DNA of 64,000 bases from an uncultured Draconibacterium sp. (GCF_963675065.1 NZ_OY775906.1:536001-600000); one strand, 5' to 3'. Shown: positions 23,769-33,850, counted from the stretch's first letter. The notes: generated from the letters alone by a model not told the origin. A program made the numbers and translations.

Positions 23769-26700
23769 TTAGTCTTCACTAACCACTTCCTCTTCTACAA
23801 TTGGATTCGTCTTTTCGGAGAAATAGGCTGATACAATTACAAGGGCAACAACTGCTACTGCAATATAAACGCCTGAAGGAATTGGAGCTGCCTCGCCTTG
23901 AGCATACGAGTGTAAACCAGAGAGGTAATAGTTTACTCCAAAATAAGTCATCAGTACCGAGCTGATACCCAAAACAGCAGCCACACTCATCGCAAAGCTA
24001 CCTCGCATTCCGGGAATACGGTGCATATGTGTAATAAAGGTGTATACCAAAACAGTTACCAATGCCCAGGTCTCTTTAGGGTCCCAGCCCCAGTAACGTC
24101 CCCAGCTTTCGTTGGCCCAAACACCTCCTAAGAACGAACCAAGCGTAACCATTAATAAGCCAATAATTAAGGCAATTTGAATGATATTCACGAGTTCTTT
24201 TATGGTGTGGTTGATTCTGTCGGAATTGCGTTTATTTCTGAAGATCATTAAAATAAGGTTCAGGAAACCAAGCAGCGCACTAATACCCAAAAATCCGTAA
24301 CTTGCTGTAATAATTGCTACGTGAACAATTAACCAGTACGATTTTAAAACGGGTACCAGATTGGTGATTTCCGGGCTCATCCAGCTCATTCCTGCCACCA
24401 TAAGCGTTAAACCCGCCAAGACTGATGTTAATGAGAGTGTAATTTCCGAGCGTTTGGCAAAAATCAGCCCGCCAAGTGCAGTTGCCCAACTAATAAATAC
24501 CATCGACTCGTAACCGTTACTCCACGGCGCGTGACCTGATATGTACCAGCGAATTGCCAGCCCCGCAGTTTCGGCCAAAAACAGTACCAGAATAAAGTAA
24601 AAGGCAAAATTTTTCAGGAAGCTTAATTTTATATTCGGATTAAACAGGGTGAGTAACTGTAACATCAAAAGGATCAGCCCTGTGAACATGAAAATCTTTG
24701 ATAGTTTCCCAAAAATATTCAGGTTATTATACAGCACTTCCATTTTTACTTTTGTTGCCGATGGAATGATCTTCGCTCCAATGGTTTCCTGGTTTTGTTT
24801 CAGGTTGTTCAGCAATTGGTCGGCAGTTGCCCAATCACGTGTTTGTACCGATTGAAGATAGGATGAAACGGTTTGTCTTGCAAAATCAGCAGTTTGAGCC
24901 GGAAGTTCCTGTGACTCGTTAATCGAAACCCATTTATGGTTGTCATCGTTGGGTACAGGAAAAATAGTAAGGAAGTCGCCGGTGAAAATGGCCATCAGAA
25001 TATTAACGCGTTCGTCAACATTCATAATTTCCTTGTCGAACTTATTCCGGCTATTACTTTCTTTATTATAAGCTGCCTGAACTGCAGAGCTTAGTAAATA
25101 TCCTCCCATCTCGCGAGGCCGAACGATTGAATTAAATGAAGCATATTTTCCACTGATCCCAATTGTTCTTCGTAATTCAGGGTTGGCAACTTTTATAATA
25201 GCAATATTTTTCCATTTTTCAGGATTTGCTTGCATATCAAGAAAAACTTCAGTTGGCGACATTCCTTCCCAACTGGTTTTTTTAGCTACTTTGCGAAGTA
25301 TCTCAGACGCCAGTGTTGAAACCGGCTCTACACGGCCTTTTCTATCCTGAATGAGTAAACTTTCAAAGGATTTTGTGTGGTCGCTGTTCATTGGTGTTGG
25401 TGCCGTATTTTGCGCCTGTGCACTGATGCTTAATAATACGCCCGTTACCAAAACTGCAAATAGCTTTTTACGTTTTTCGCGTAGTTGTGCCGATGCTTTC
25501 AGCAGGGTTTTAAAACGACTGTTTTTGTTGAAAAGTGTAAGTAACATTCCGATAGCCATTATCAGGTAACCAAAATAAGTTACCGATGTTCCCGCTGAAT
25601 CGTGGTTTACTGAAAGGATTGTGCCACGCTCGTCGGTATCGTACGACGATTGGAAAAAGCGATATCCTTTGTATTTCAGAATGTTATTCATAAAAATGCG
25701 GAATGGCATTTCGGTGGCGCCGTCTTTTAAAACTACTTCGCTGGCATACGACGAAGGACTCATGGAACCCGGGTAACGTTCGAGCTGGAAATCGTTAAGC
25801 TGAATGGCAAAAGGTAGTTTTATTATCCGAGAACCGTACGAAACCGACACATTCATGCCGTCGATGGATGTGGTGTAAAAATCTCCAACTTCTCTGGTTC
25901 GGCCATAAACGATCAATTCCTTGCTTTCTTCACCTGTTGATATTGCAGCTTTAAAGGCATCCGGAGGGCTCATTTCCTGCGTTGGTTTTTGGTAGGCCAG
26001 TTGAACAGAAGCATTTGGCAGAAACTGTTTTATGGCAAAAGTGAGGTTTTTATACGTATAGGCTTTTTGCGTATCCACAAGTTTTGAGGTATGTGGAGCT
26101 ATCGACTCACTTTTTTCGCTCATCATTCCAGCCACCTGAATGGTATCTTTGGCCAAAATATACAGGTTGCCATCTCTTAAACTTAGCTGAATATCAGTAT
26201 TGGTATTGTTGCCAAAACCAAGGGTTAAACCATTTAAATTCTTTGTATTATCATTTCTCAGAATGAAGTCACTTCGTGACGAACCATTCGCAACAGTAAT
26301 CAGCGAAACAATTGGCTCTCCATTCGGATCGAGAGCAATTTTTTCCACTGCTGAAGGCATAAACTGTTGATTGCTAATATGTATTGTTTTTCCTTTAAAA
26401 TGTATTTTTTCTGAAAAACGGTTGGCGGTATAGGCCGAGAATTTTACTTCGCTTGATTCTTCAAACGTTTCAGTACCATCGCTTACCTTAACCGTTACAT
26501 ACGAAGCTTCGGAAATAATAAAATCCGATGAGCTGTTTTCCCGAATATGCATATTCCCTTCATAACCGTAATAACGCGTAATCATTGCGCCTACACCAAT
26601 AACGATAAAGGATATATGAAAAAGCAGAATCGTCCATTTTTTCCGTGCGATAAGTTTGTATTTGAAAACACTACCTACAATGTTGATGCAGAGTATAAAC

Positions 26701-26861
26701 AACAAAATTTCGAACCACCGGGAATTATAAATGAGAATTTTTGCAGTAGTGGTACCATAATCGTTTTCGATAAAGGTGGCGTAACCAATTGCTATTGCAA
26801 AAATTACCACAAGAATTCCGGTAAAAAACATGGAAAATAGGAATGAACTGAGCTTCTTCAT
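23769..26861 (-). CDS. ccsA: Cytochrome c biogenesis fusion CcsBA (ResB-CcsA, System II)
   Basis: A 1030-residue fusion. The N-terminal half is ResB/CcsB-like (membrane helices at about 10-30 and 45-90, a long periplasmic part, then a helix near 430). The C-terminal half is CcsA: about seven helices and the tryptophan-rich heme-handling motif WANESWGRYWGWDPKETWAL near residue 930, with conserved histidines around it (VHVAIITASY upstream, FITHMHRIPGM downstream). The protein carries heme across the membrane and attaches it to CXXCH motifs. Its location downstream of 44 heme sites fits a dedicated maturation role. Confidence 0.95.
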   Translation of the reverse strand: MKKLSSFLFSMFFTGILVVIFAIAIGYATFIENDYGTTTAKILIYNSRWFEILLFILCINIVGSVFKYKLIARKKWTILLFHISFIVIGVGAMITRYYGYEGNMHIRENSSSDFIISEASYVTVKVSDGTETFEESSEVKFSAYTANRFSEKIHFKGKTIHISNQQFMPSAVEKIALDPNGEPIVSLITVANGSSRSDFILRNDNTKNLNGLTLGFGNNTNTDIQLSLRDGNLYILAKDTIQVAGMMSEKSESIAPHTSKLVDTQKAYTYKNLTFAIKQFLPNASVQLAYQKPTQEMSPPDAFKAAISTGEESKELIVYGRTREVGDFYTTSIDGMNVSVSYGSRIIKLPFAIQLNDFQLERYPGSMSPSSYASEVVLKDGATEMPFRIFMNNILKYKGYRFFQSSYDTDERGTILSVNHDSAGTSVTYFGYLIMAIGMLLTLFNKNSRFKTLLKASAQLREKRKKLFAVLVTGVLLSISAQAQNTAPTPMNSDHTKSFESLLIQDRKGRVEPVSTLASEILRKVAKKTSWEGMSPTEVFLDMQANPEKWKNIAIIKVANPELRRTIGISGKYASFNSIVRPREMGGYLLSSAVQAAYNKESNSRNKFDKEIMNVDERVNILMAIFTGDFLTIFPVPNDDNHKWVSINESQELPAQTADFARQTVSSYLQSVQTRDWATADQLLNNLKQNQETIGAKIIPSATKVKMEVLYNNLNIFGKLSKIFMFTGLILLMLQLLTLFNPNIKLSFLKNFAFYFILVLFLAETAGLAIRWYISGHAPWSNGYESMVFISWATALGGLIFAKRSEITLSLTSVLAGLTLMVAGMSWMSPEITNLVPVLKSYWLIVHVAIITASYGFLGISALLGFLNLILMIFRNKRNSDRINHTIKELVNIIQIALIIGLLMVTLGSFLGGVWANESWGRYWGWDPKETWALVTVLVYTFITHMHRIPGMRGSFAMSVAAVLGISSVLMTYFGVNYYLSGLHSYAQGEAAPIPSGVYIAVAVVALVIVSAYFSEKTNPIVEEEVVSED

Positions 26862-26888
26862 AATTAGTAGTTGTCTGAATAAAACACT

Positions 26889-26927
26889 AAAAAAATTCCT
26901 TTGTTTGCCAAAACAAAGGAATTTTTC
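26889..26927 (-). terminator. Terminator between four-heme cytochrome and ccsBA
   Basis: A 13-bp stem (AAATTCCTTTGTT with AACAAAGGAATTT) flanked by A and T runs. In the minus-strand transcript it is followed by TTTTTTTAG, so it may reduce read-through from the cytochromes into ccsBA. Confidence 0.75.
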
Positions 26928-26950
26928 ACAAAATAAAAATTAAAAAAATA

Positions 26951-27457
26951 TTAGTTTGTTGTAGGATCGTCGTGAGCAATTACTTTCACAAACTCGTCAT
27001 AGTTCCAGGCTTTTTTAGGAGCCACATGGCCTTCCGGTTTTTCACCAAGGTGACAAGCCTTACAGGTTTCTTCTGTTGGGTCAGTCATTCCTTTTGAAAG
27101 TGCCATTTTTTTGTTCTTCATAATTGCAGCCGATTTGTAGTGGCTACCAGGTCCGTGACATGATTCGCATGAAACACCTTCATCAACTTTAAGACTGGCG
27201 AGCAATCCTTTATCAACTGATCCGGCAGTTGAGTGGCATTTTAAACAAGCTTCATTGGTTTTGTCGGCACCTTCCAGCGCATCCATTGCTTTTGCGTGTG
27301 GCCCAGCTTCCCAAACCTTAAACTGCTCGCCTTTGTCGGGCTTGTTATGGCACATTTTACATTTTGCTGCACCAATGTACTTATAATTTTGCGCGGTCGC
27401 TGCAGTGCTAAATATAACTGCAAGACCTAAAAGAAAAATTAATTTTTTGAGTTTCAT
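26951..27457 (-). CDS. Periplasmic tetraheme c-type cytochrome (c554-like)
   Basis: A 168-residue protein from ATG 27455-27457 (MKLKKLIFLLGLAV), with a signal peptide cleaved after ATAQ. Four heme sites are seen: CKMCH, CLKCH, CESCH and CKACH. The spacing and phrases YIGAAKCKMCH, WEAGPHAKAM, CESCHGPGSHY and DPTEETCKACH are those of the cytochrome c554 / c-prime family. It probably shuttles electrons in the periplasm. It follows the NapC/NirT-like gene by 76 bp on the same strand. Confidence 0.93.
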   Translation of the reverse strand: MKLKKLIFLLGLAVIFSTAATAQNYKYIGAAKCKMCHNKPDKGEQFKVWEAGPHAKAMDALEGADKTNEACLKCHSTAGSVDKGLLASLKVDEGVSCESCHGPGSHYKSAAIMKNKKMALSKGMTDPTEETCKACHLGEKPEGHVAPKKAWNYDEFVKVIAHDDPTTN

Positions 27458-27533
27458 AATCGTGTATTTAAAATTTATATTACTTGTTTTTCTAAAAAAT
27501 CTATTATAACAATAATAAATATTGTGCCAAAAT

Positions 27534-29036
27534 TTAATATAATGCTGTATGACACATAGAACACATTTCTGATCTCCATGCTTCGGCAACATCTACAGGG
27601 TGTTGGAAATCTAAAGCCTCGAAAGCGGTAGAATATTGCATACTATCCTGCGTTCCCTGTGCGATGATGTTGTGACACAGCGAACAGTCTTTTGAAATTG
27701 TCTTGTTTTCGGTTGTTGCATGGCGGTCGTTATGACAACGATAACATCCGTCCGATTCCATATGTCCAATGTTATTTGGATATTCTTTCCAGCTTACTTT
27801 CATAAACGGAAAGATATTATTGGAATAATCTTCCTGAATGCTGGCTATTGCCTGATTTATTTCCGCTTTTTTTGTTTCGTAAACTTCGGGATAACCGCTT
27901 TCAAACCATTCTGTGATCTGGTTTTCGATAGCAATCATTGCCGTATCTTTGTTCGGATAATCCTGGTAAAGAGCCATCATGGCTGCCAGTTTTATGGCAG
28001 GTAGTTCGGTTGATATTTTTCCCTCTGCCATCGACTGATCGATAAAGTTTTGCGGAGCATTGTAATTGTGCGATGGCCTGTTGTGGCAATCTAAACAGTC
28101 CATTACACGTGTTTCCAGCGAATCGAGCTGGGCTTCCGAAACCATGCTCATCTCGTCAGTATAAATGTATTCTTCTCCGGTTTTTGTATTGGTATATTTT
28201 ACCCACGGAATAATCTGACGTTTCTCGTCGAGTGCTTTGTATTCGATTTTCACCTCGGGGCTAATATGCTGGTGAATACCTTTTATTACACCTTGAGGAG
28301 TTACTTGTGTACTTGTTTTTACCTGTAAATGAATGATACGTTCGGTATTCTCTTCGTCGGTTAAGAAGGAATGTTTTACCCTCATTTTATTATCGTAGAA
28401 TTTATCGGGCCAGTGACATTCTTCGCATGTTTCGCGTGCCGGACGCAAATTAGCAATTGGGGTGGGGATGGGTTGTGGGTATTTATTTGCCAAAACAGAA
28501 TACACCTGGTATAAACCTGAAAGTTTACTTTTTACATACCAGCTGGCTCCCGAACCAACGTGGCACTCCACACAGGCAACACGCTCGTGCGACGAACCGT
28601 GATAGGTTACGTATTCCGGTTCCATAACTTCATGACATAACTTTCCACAAAATTCTACCGATTCGGTGTAGTGAAACGCTTCGTAACTGCCAACAGAAGA
28701 TAAAATGAGCAGAAAAATTGTTCCAACGATAAAAATAGTACTGGCATTTCGTGTAGCCAGGTTGTTAAAATCTAAAATAGGCCAGTTTAAACGTTTACCT
28801 TCTTTTTCTGCCAATCGTGCTTTTTTCCGGTAGATACGCATTCCGATTGGGATCAAGAGCAATCCAACAACCATAAAACCCGGCAAGATTATAAAGATGA
28901 ATAAACCAATATACTGTCCTCCAAATCCGAAGGCAATGTTTAATAAAAACAAGGCAAGGATACTAGCCAGGTTGAAAACAGCCAAAACTGCTCCCGAGAT
29001 CGAAATCCAATTTCTTATTGAAGATGGTAATTTCAT
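27534..29036 (-). CDS. NapC/NirT-type seven-heme inner-membrane cytochrome (ImcH-like quinol dehydrogenase)
   Basis: A 500-residue protein with three membrane helices (about residues 12-35, 40-62 and 98-115). The heme region starts with a CX3CH site, CGKLCHEVMEPEY, then CVECH, CEECH, CLDCH, CYRCH, CSLCH and CSMCH: seven sites. The phrase SSHERVACVECHVGSGASW and the following KLSG are typical of the NapC/NirT domain. Length, topology, heme number and the first CX3CH resemble ImcH of Geobacter, which oxidises menaquinol for high-potential extracellular acceptors. That function is inferred from similarity; dissimilatory nitrite or sulfur reduction is an alternative. Confidence 0.88.
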   Translation of the reverse strand: MKLPSSIRNWISISGAVLAVFNLASILALFLLNIAFGFGGQYIGLFIFIILPGFMVVGLLLIPIGMRIYRKKARLAEKEGKRLNWPILDFNNLATRNASTIFIVGTIFLLILSSVGSYEAFHYTESVEFCGKLCHEVMEPEYVTYHGSSHERVACVECHVGSGASWYVKSKLSGLYQVYSVLANKYPQPIPTPIANLRPARETCEECHWPDKFYDNKMRVKHSFLTDEENTERIIHLQVKTSTQVTPQGVIKGIHQHISPEVKIEYKALDEKRQIIPWVKYTNTKTGEEYIYTDEMSMVSEAQLDSLETRVMDCLDCHNRPSHNYNAPQNFIDQSMAEGKISTELPAIKLAAMMALYQDYPNKDTAMIAIENQITEWFESGYPEVYETKKAEINQAIASIQEDYSNNIFPFMKVSWKEYPNNIGHMESDGCYRCHNDRHATTENKTISKDCSLCHNIIAQGTQDSMQYSTAFEALDFQHPVDVAEAWRSEMCSMCHTALY

Positions 29037-29288
29037 ATTTTTTCGTTTATTGGTTTAATGTAATATCCAGTGAAACAAGATTGTAAAATTCCTTTAATTA
29101 TTCAAGGTCAGGTACTTATTTATAAGTTGTCTATATACGTAATGCTTATTTGAAACTATGTTCTGAACATGAGATCTCAATATTTCTAAAGATTTATATA
29201 TATGTCATATTTACTGTTTGTTATACTACTAAGTTACTAGGCTAAGGTATTGATAATTGTATTTTCATTTTTTTCGTTTTTTAGCCCT
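29037..29288. other. 252-bp AT-rich spacer between the ImcH-like and CbcL-like genes
   Basis: No coding frame, strong dyad or standard -7 box is visible. The length suggests a separate promoter or processing site for the ImcH-like gene. Confidence 0.4.
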
Positions 29289-32123
29289 TTAATGGAAAAT
29301 TAAAGAGTAAATTATCAGTATTACCATGATTACACCGGCGAAAAGTGCGGTGAATCCAAAAATTTTGATGGTTCTCATCTTTTCTTTTGTAAACTCTTTT
29401 TCAACGCGAACTTGATTAATTTTCCCTGATTTTACCAATTGCTCATATTCGTGAGGTCTATCTTTTTTGTATTCTTCTTCCAGAACATAACCAGTGAAAA
29501 TTACGGTGTCCATCGGGAAGGATTCAGGGCGAAGGTGCGTATTAAAAAAATGAATGGTAAAAATAAATCCAACGGCAAGTAAAGCCTCGTCGCTATGAAT
29601 AATTTGCGCAACATTAATGAGCCAACCGGGCAGGAACCTGGTAAAGACTTCGGGAAACCACAACATCAATCCGGTAGAGCCGATCACCAGCACTCCCCAA
29701 AATACGGCAAAGTAGTCGAATTTTTCCCAGTAGGTCCATCTGCCGTATTCCGGTCGCGGACCAATTCCTATAAACCATTTAATTGATGCCCAAAAGTCGC
29801 GTATGTCTTTTCTGTTAAACATCAGAGAGTTACTGCTGAAAATAAATTTGCTGACTTTTACTCCATGTTTAAATTTAACTTTTAATAACGCTACCACATG
29901 GAATATAAAATATCCGAAAGTGACCAGGGCGGCCGTTCGATGAATGAAGCCGGCAATATGAGCACCGCCAATGACGTCGGCCAAAAACTGGGCCCATTCC
30001 ATGTAGGCAAATTTCAAAATCATTCCGGTAAGGGCAAGCAGGATGAAACTAACAATTACAAAAATGTGGGTTATCCTGTTTTTCTTCTGGAAGCGTCTGA
30101 TATACATTTGTTTGCCTAATGGTTTTAGCTCATTTCGTTTTTTGATCATGGCACCCAGCGAACGGGGTATCCACAATAAGGTGTGTAGTCCGAAAAAGGC
30201 AAACACGCTTAAAAGTAATCCGGTCATCGCCCAAAAGGTGTAATATAGCCACGGGAAGTTACTTTTGTCGTAGTGGGTGGCATGGGTAAGGTAACCGGTA
30301 AATTTCATATTGGCATCGGTATGGCATTTGGCACAGGTTTGCACAATATTCCGCGGACTGATTGTTGATTTCGGATTGTCCATCCGGTAAATATTATGAG
30401 CACCGTGGCAGTCGGAACAACGTGCGGCCTGCAGATAACCCAATTGATACACTTTTCCGTGATAGGTTTCCAGGTAAGTTTCTGTCAGTTCCTGGTGACA
30501 CTGTCCGCACTGCGAACTAATCTCCGACATAAATTTGCTTTCATGAACTTCCGAAATATTGTGGGCCGAGTGGCAGGTTTCGCAGGTAGGGAATTTCAAC
30601 TCTTCGGTATTGGCATTAATTCCATGTTCACTATCAATGTACTGGTCGTAAATTCCTTTGTGGCAATTACCACATGTTTTGGCCAGGTTGGACGGATTCA
30701 CCGATGATCGCTCATCATCTTCTTTCAACATGAAGTGTGTGGTGTGGCAGTCGGTGCAAATAGCGGCCGATAAGAGTCCTTTTTCCTCCAGGCTTCTTCC
30801 GTGAACACTTGTTGAATAATCGAAATAGGCATCGGTCTCCTTCAGATTTGTGCCAGCAACTGCCTGACCATTTTCTTTATGACATTCGCCGCAAAGTTTT
30901 GGTACAGCCGAGCGGAAAGTTGGTGAATTTTCATTTTCGGAAGGAATTACATGATGCGATCCATGACAATCGGTACAATATGGTGCATTTTCGTGTTTGG
31001 CAAAATAGGCTTCTCCATGGCCACTTTGGAAATAGATATCGGATTCTTCGGCGTGGCAACTCGAGCAGTCTACCTTACCCGATGTTTCGCACGGCCGGGC
31101 AATATTTGCGGTAACATCCGAGTGGCATTTTACGCAGGTAATGTTATTGTGAGCCGAATTAATAAATTCATTTACATCAACATGAAGAGAAACCTGTGCA
31201 TCATCCACTATTTTGTGGATATCGGGTTGTTCGTGGCATTTTAAACAGGTTTTATCAGAAATGTTTTCGATAATATTTTTCAGTTCAACTTTATGTGGAG
31301 GATGGCAGTCGGTGCATGCCGGAATAGCCCCCGGGCTTTTCTCCCAAAGTTCCTTGTTGATGATCTTTATATGTACATCTTCAATTCGTGCATGGCATTG
31401 CATACAGGTTGCAGCAATGTTTTTCTCCGAAATGCTGGAATTCATATTGGTGTGGGGGAGAATAAGGTGGTTGCCGTGACAATTATTACATGTGGCTGTA
31501 ACGACCAGTCCACTGTTAAATAGTCCTTTTCCGTGAATGCCCTGTGTGTAGTTCTCAACAATGTTGTGCTCGCCAATATTGTAAGCTCGTGCAACCGGTG
31601 CGCCTTCGCGGTGGCAGGTCCCACACAAAACGGGGATGTACATTTTGTACGTGCGCGATTGCGGATCGGCAGAGCTAAGTATCTGGTGCGTTCCGTGGCA
31701 TTCGGCGCAGTTGGGCGCATTTCGTGAGCCTTTTTCAAAAGCTATTCCATGAACACCGTCCATGAATTTAGTCATAGCTTCGTCATGACAGTCGCCACAG
31801 TTTACAGGTTGCAGTTTATCGGCATGAGGAAATTCTTCTACGTCAGCATCGGTGTGGCACGAAATACATTCAAGGTAATTGTGTACTGATTTTTCAAGAA
31901 TGCCGGCAGGAATATACCTCGAAACTTCCCGGCCGTTTACAATGGTAAAAAGTTCCGGGTCGTCGTGGCACATGGCACAATCATCGTTGGATTGTGCCAT
32001 AAGTTGTAATCCGGGCAACAGGAGCAAACCGACGATTAAAAAGATTTTAACCAATCCTGAATTTGCTCCGGAGCGTACATCGAACAGATCTTTGGCTACT
32101 AATTTGTTACTCAAGTATTCCAT
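29289..32123 (-). CDS. 19-heme cytochrome c fused to a b-type membrane domain (CbcL-like)
   Basis: A 944-residue protein. A signal or anchor helix at 24-43 is followed by 19 CXXCH motifs (about residues 49-600), among them CAMCH, CISCH, CGDCH, CAECH, CGTCH, CNNCH, CMQCH, CLKCH, CVKCH, CSSCH, CGECH, CGNCH, CETCH, CGQCH, CSDCH, CAKCH and three CTDCH. From about 620 come membrane helices with candidate heme b histidines: NRITHIFVIV, AGFIHRTAAL, FIFHVVALL, AQIIHSDEALL and IHFFNTHLRP. The overall plan matches CbcL (nine hemes plus a diheme b domain), a menaquinol oxidase of metal-reducing bacteria, but with twice the hemes. A long electron wire at the membrane is inferred. Confidence 0.9.
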   Translation of the reverse strand: MEYLSNKLVAKDLFDVRSGANSGLVKIFLIVGLLLLPGLQLMAQSNDDCAMCHDDPELFTIVNGREVSRYIPAGILEKSVHNYLECISCHTDADVEEFPHADKLQPVNCGDCHDEAMTKFMDGVHGIAFEKGSRNAPNCAECHGTHQILSSADPQSRTYKMYIPVLCGTCHREGAPVARAYNIGEHNIVENYTQGIHGKGLFNSGLVVTATCNNCHGNHLILPHTNMNSSISEKNIAATCMQCHARIEDVHIKIINKELWEKSPGAIPACTDCHPPHKVELKNIIENISDKTCLKCHEQPDIHKIVDDAQVSLHVDVNEFINSAHNNITCVKCHSDVTANIARPCETSGKVDCSSCHAEESDIYFQSGHGEAYFAKHENAPYCTDCHGSHHVIPSENENSPTFRSAVPKLCGECHKENGQAVAGTNLKETDAYFDYSTSVHGRSLEEKGLLSAAICTDCHTTHFMLKEDDERSSVNPSNLAKTCGNCHKGIYDQYIDSEHGINANTEELKFPTCETCHSAHNISEVHESKFMSEISSQCGQCHQELTETYLETYHGKVYQLGYLQAARCSDCHGAHNIYRMDNPKSTISPRNIVQTCAKCHTDANMKFTGYLTHATHYDKSNFPWLYYTFWAMTGLLLSVFAFFGLHTLLWIPRSLGAMIKKRNELKPLGKQMYIRRFQKKNRITHIFVIVSFILLALTGMILKFAYMEWAQFLADVIGGAHIAGFIHRTAALVTFGYFIFHVVALLKVKFKHGVKVSKFIFSSNSLMFNRKDIRDFWASIKWFIGIGPRPEYGRWTYWEKFDYFAVFWGVLVIGSTGLMLWFPEVFTRFLPGWLINVAQIIHSDEALLAVGFIFTIHFFNTHLRPESFPMDTVIFTGYVLEEEYKKDRPHEYEQLVKSGKINQVRVEKEFTKEKMRTIKIFGFTALFAGVIMVILIIYSLIFH

Positions 32124-32291
32124 GCTAAGCCGTTCTTTAATATGATTACTAAATTCCTCTTCTCAGCCTACCTTGCGAGCCAACCATGCATTAATTGTGT
32201 GCTACTATTTTCTGTTCAGTTTTCTTTTTACTCCCTATTCCTGCTTCGTTTCTCTTGTTTATCAATGACTTACTTTTCTCCTGGTATATTT

Positions 32292-32909
32292 TTATACGTG
32301 GTGCCACCCATTTACAATACTTCTGAAATTATCAAGCGGCGACTTGCCAATTGATGCAATGTAAAGGTGGATGATCAGGAATATGGAAATAAAGAATCCC
32401 ATAGCTGAATGCGTTACAGCAGTGATAAGAACACCGCTGATGTTGTATATTTTATTAAAAATCAACTCCGGAAACATCAATCCGATACCACTAATTATTA
32501 CCAGTGGAACAATCAAATACATAACAGCCAGGTAGGTATATTTTTGCAGCGGATTAAACTTTCGTTTCTCAGAAAGCGGGTAGGGGGCTTTCATTCCGTG
32601 AAACATTCCCCATGCATAATAGTAAGCCTGTTTCATCGGGCGTTTCAAAAAATTCTTTGGTTTAACGATATAAAACTTTTTATTTGAGGTTACCATGTTC
32701 CCAATTAAAAACAGCAGGTAATTTAAAGTAACGATCACTCCTGCATAATTGTGAACGGTAATAATTAGTTTAAAGCTAATTAGCGAGTCCTCAAAACCCG
32801 AGTTCATACTTATTCCGGTAATGATAAGAAGAATAATACCCAAGGCGTTTATACCATGCCAAATGCGTAACCAAAGCGGGTAGAAATATATTTTGTTCTC
32901 TGAGCTCAT
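32292..32909 (-). CDS. Cytochrome b/b6-domain (cytochrome b561-like) membrane subunit
   Basis: A 205-residue four-helix protein with histidine pairs typical of heme b ligands: LRIWHGINALGI in helix 1, TVHNYAGVIVT in helix 2, and AVTHSAMGFF and IIHLYIASIG near the C-terminus. It resembles the gamma subunits of formate dehydrogenases and Ni-Fe hydrogenases, which hand electrons to or from quinone. It starts 2 bp after the stop of the seven-heme cytochrome, so the two probably form one membrane complex. Confidence 0.88.
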   Translation of the reverse strand: MSSENKIYFYPLWLRIWHGINALGIILLIITGISMNSGFEDSLISFKLIITVHNYAGVIVTLNYLLFLIGNMVTSNKKFYIVKPKNFLKRPMKQAYYYAWGMFHGMKAPYPLSEKRKFNPLQKYTYLAVMYLIVPLVIISGIGLMFPELIFNKIYNISGVLITAVTHSAMGFFISIFLIIHLYIASIGKSPLDNFRSIVNGWHHV

Positions 32910-32911
32910 TG

Positions 32912-33850
32912 TTATTTCTTTTTGATGATAGTTCTAAATATTACGTGGATGATAATTCCAGCCATTGCTGCAAAAAAGATAATTAAACTAATTGTTCTCA
33001 AAATTGGAATTTGGTGCGATCCAATCACGTAATTTTCATTCGAGAGCACTCCAAGTGCAGTTCCGTCTTCGGCTCTTTCCTGCAGGTTCTGGTATTTGTA
33101 TAACGATGCCTTTAGCAATGAATTTGCAGAGTGACATTCAGCGCAACGGCGAACAGCTTCTTCTTTTGCAAGAATGTTGTGCGACACCATTAAGTCGTCT
33201 TCAACTGCGGTATGGCACTCGATACAACGTACGTGTTTAAAATGGAGCTCCTGGTTTGGCAACCAGTTGTGAATATCAACAACGGCCGCTTTTAAATCGC
33301 CGGATACCAGGCTATATTTTTTTATATCATTATGGCACGATAAACACATGTTGTTACTGTTTTCAACAATCTCAACAATACTGCTACTTGTGCGGGCAGT
33401 GGTAGAGTAGTAGTGTTGGTTATGGCATTTTGAGCAGGTAAAGTTATCGCCAAAACCCTGACGGTGTATACTCTTATTTACTTCTTCGTCGATCTTTTCA
33501 AACTCATATTTTGCAAACGACTCGTCGCCGGCATGGCAATCCAGACATGTCATCATTGGTTCCAGCTTTAACGATGCAGCATGCGGATAGGTTGTATAGT
33601 CGAATGAGTGACAATCCGTGCAGTCGAAATTTTGATGAACACCTGTACGTAGTTTCACGGTATCAATCATCAGGTATGGATTCATCAGACGTTTTTCCTC
33701 GGTATCCATCATCTCGTTATGAAATGAATAGGTCTGTTGAGAGTGACACTTTAAACAATCGTGATTTTTGGGATCGTCGTAAAATTGCCCGAAACTTTTT
33801 AACGTAATCGTCAAAAGCATCAGAATTTGTAATGGAATGAAATATTTCAT
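32912..33850 (-). CDS. Seven-heme cytochrome c with C-terminal membrane anchor
   Basis: A 312-residue protein with a signal peptide (to SFGQ), seven heme sites (CLKCH, CTDCH, CLDCH, CSKCH, CLSCH, CIECH, CAECH) and a single C-terminal helix (about residues 284-306) ending in RTIIKKK. Many extra histidines (HQNFDCTDCH, SIHRQGFGDN, HFKHVRC, VSHNI) could be distal heme ligands. It is immediately upstream of the b-type cytochrome and likely its periplasm-facing partner. The specific electron acceptor cannot be deduced. Confidence 0.92.
   Translation of the reverse strand: MKYFIPLQILMLLTITLKSFGQFYDDPKNHDCLKCHSQQTYSFHNEMMDTEEKRLMNPYLMIDTVKLRTGVHQNFDCTDCHSFDYTTYPHAASLKLEPMMTCLDCHAGDESFAKYEFEKIDEEVNKSIHRQGFGDNFTCSKCHNQHYYSTTARTSSSIVEIVENSNNMCLSCHNDIKKYSLVSGDLKAAVVDIHNWLPNQELHFKHVRCIECHTAVEDDLMVSHNILAKEEAVRRCAECHSANSLLKASLYKYQNLQERAEDGTALGVLSNENYVIGSHQIPILRTISLIIFFAAMAGIIIHVIFRTIIKKK

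Noticed and set aside
30809..31527. Several plus-strand frames antisense to the 19-heme gene
   Set aside because: Their composition reflects repeated CXXCH codons read in reverse (many M/H/C-poor or low-complexity stretches); the minus-strand gene explains the region.
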